Shown here: positions 63,352 to 64,000 of the stretch, piece after piece | How the letters are laid out: the number at the start of each line of letters is the position of its first letter | Numbering within the stretch: position 1 is the stretch's first letter | The notes under the pieces: model-generated | Database searches by the model: none | Seen by the model: the letters and a program-made list of their open reading frames with translations, nothing else | Told to the model about the DNA's origin: nothing | Assembly: GCA_009767595.1 (NCBI GenBank) | Contig: VSDK01010208.1 | Location: 1,122 to 65,121, forward strand | Origin: Symbiodinium kawagutii | Lineage: Eukaryota; Sar; Dinophyceae; Suessiales; Symbiodiniaceae | Direction: 5' to 3' | DNA length: 64,000 bases | Program-made: the position numbers and the translations under genes

Positions 63352-63388
63352 CCAGACCCTTCGCCCCCTCCTCAACAACACAGCCGAC
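63352..63388 (-). CDS. Minus-strand micro-exon
   Basis: The minus frame reads VGCVVEEGAKGL plus one base, between TTTTTATTCCAG and GTAAGA. Both splice sites are strong. Phase 0 in does not match the phase 1 end proposed for 63548-63717, so another exon or donor is required. Confidence 0.42.
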
Positions 63389-63547
63389 CTGGAATAAAAA
63401 CATCCTATTAGAGCCAAAACCATCACCAAAAATATCGCCCTAACTATGGTTTTGCTAATGCTTAGATCCGGAATTGGCCCAGCTTTTGATTTTATTCGGA
63501 GACGGTTTGCCGATACTAGAATGTGTTTTTCTAATGTATGTACTTGC

Positions 63548-63717
63548 TGCATGCATGCAAAGATGCAAAAAGGGTAATGAACACATGAGACATGTCAAAC
63601 ATCATTCCTATAATTTGCACAGGACTCATTAAGGGCAATAAAATGTAATAGATGTAATCGCTGGTCATCACGACAATCCCGACAACCCATGGAAAAACGC
63701 AAAACTCAAGCGCAAAG
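63548..63717 (-). CDS. Minus-strand exon with membrane segments
   Basis: The minus frame reads FALEFCVFPWVVGIVVMTSD, YIYYILLPLMSPVQIIGMMF and DMSHVFITLFASLHAC, two or three hydrophobic segments typical of a polytopic membrane protein. The acceptor is GATATTCAG; the donor is GCAAGT, the usual form of a GC site. Plus frames here are full of stops. AT-rich DNA can give hydrophobic shadows, so moderate confidence. Its upstream exons would have to lie beyond or across the plus-strand exon at 63745. Confidence 0.48.
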
Positions 63718-63744
63718 CTGAATATCAATTCCCTTTTTTGGTAG

Positions 63745-63924
63745 AATGTGGATGTCCATCAGTCGGTATCACGCATGCTTGGGCAGTTTTTGCCGATGCC
63801 TGTGACAGATGCCAAAGGTGTGGTTTTGTTGGCCTTGGCTGGGCAGATTTCCAACGAAATAATCGCTCTTAGGCTTGCTGACTGTGTGCGAGATGTGGTC
63901 GCGCTTGGATGGTTTGAAGCATGA
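63745..63924 (+). CDS. Terminal exon, unrecognised
   Basis: Sixty codons including the stop read NVDVHQSVSRMLGQFLPMPV, TDAKGVVLLALAGQISNEII and ALRLADCVRDVVALGWFEA. The acceptor is either TTGGTAG (63744) or GTCCATCAG (63762); both keep the frame. The strand, helix and Trp-containing end look like a folded domain. The minus-strand frame over the same bases (63759-63998) is treated as a shadow. Confidence 0.55.
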   Translation, partial: NVDVHQSVSRMLGQFLPMPVTDAKGVVLLALAGQISNEIIALRLADCVRDVVALGWFEA

Positions 63925-64000
63925 AAGCCTGCAGACCGACGAGGGAAACCCAAAATGATGCCCGCCATACTTATCCGCTTCATATGAATCCTATGCAAAG

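Noticed and set aside
1..64000. Bacterial-type operons, CRISPR arrays, tRNA or rRNA genes, transposases
   Set aside because: Both strands were read for these and none was recognised. tRNA genes with introns or degenerate structure could have been missed without a covariance search.

Overview
The window is nuclear DNA from a eukaryote and most resembles a dinoflagellate genome of the Symbiodiniaceae type. The reasons are many very short exons in long introns, splice donors of GT, GC and GA type used within one gene, exon junctions that mostly read AG|G on both sides, dense simple and tandem repeats, and no bacterial gene structure. Two assembly gaps are present (300 N at 32538 and 10 N at 61904). 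The organism is an inference; no species marker was seen.

Long open frames are a poor guide here, because the longest ones are translations of repeats. Exons were called from protein-like reading frames, splice signals, and agreement of codon phase from one exon to the next. By far the best supported gene is a plus-strand three-KH-domain RNA-binding protein (3393 to at least 12326, possibly to 14.5 kb). KH1, KH2 and KH3 are each split by one intron, and every junction through KH3 keeps phase. Its N-terminal exon was not found.

Other plus-strand exon chains: 18768-26848 (coiled coil followed by an unrecognised Pro/Ser/Cys-rich protein); 33714-34287 (coiled coil then acidic tail), possibly continued by exons up to 37.5 kb; 40354-49424 (a coiled-coil protein built from small exons, including a poly-aspartate exon); 51475-55294; 60897-61548 (with a plausible stop codon); and a terminal exon at 63745-63924. 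Minus-strand exons occur at 472-752, 9337-9586 (inside a KH-gene intron), possibly 26133-26585, 37957-38793 (three exons, phase-consistent) and 63352-63717. No domain is recognised in these except KH and one doubtful EF-hand-like loop. Whether neighbouring chains are one gene or several cannot be decided without transcripts.

Repeat-rich blocks separate the genes: a higher-order TTAGTGTCA repeat (5646-7449) with an inverted relative (17440-18250), a GTCATTTTCTAGC / GTCATTTTATAGC family, an ATGTCAGA/ATGCCAGA family (16.0-16.6, 40.2, 40.9 and 45.5 kb), a GATAGGTCCCATCTTGGCCC family (31.7, 59.3 and 59.6 kb), an 88-bp tandem repeat (56164), and a 10-bp array of about 70 units (56744-57448) framed by 40-bp direct repeats. 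No rRNA, tRNA, CRISPR, transposase or reverse transcriptase was recognised.
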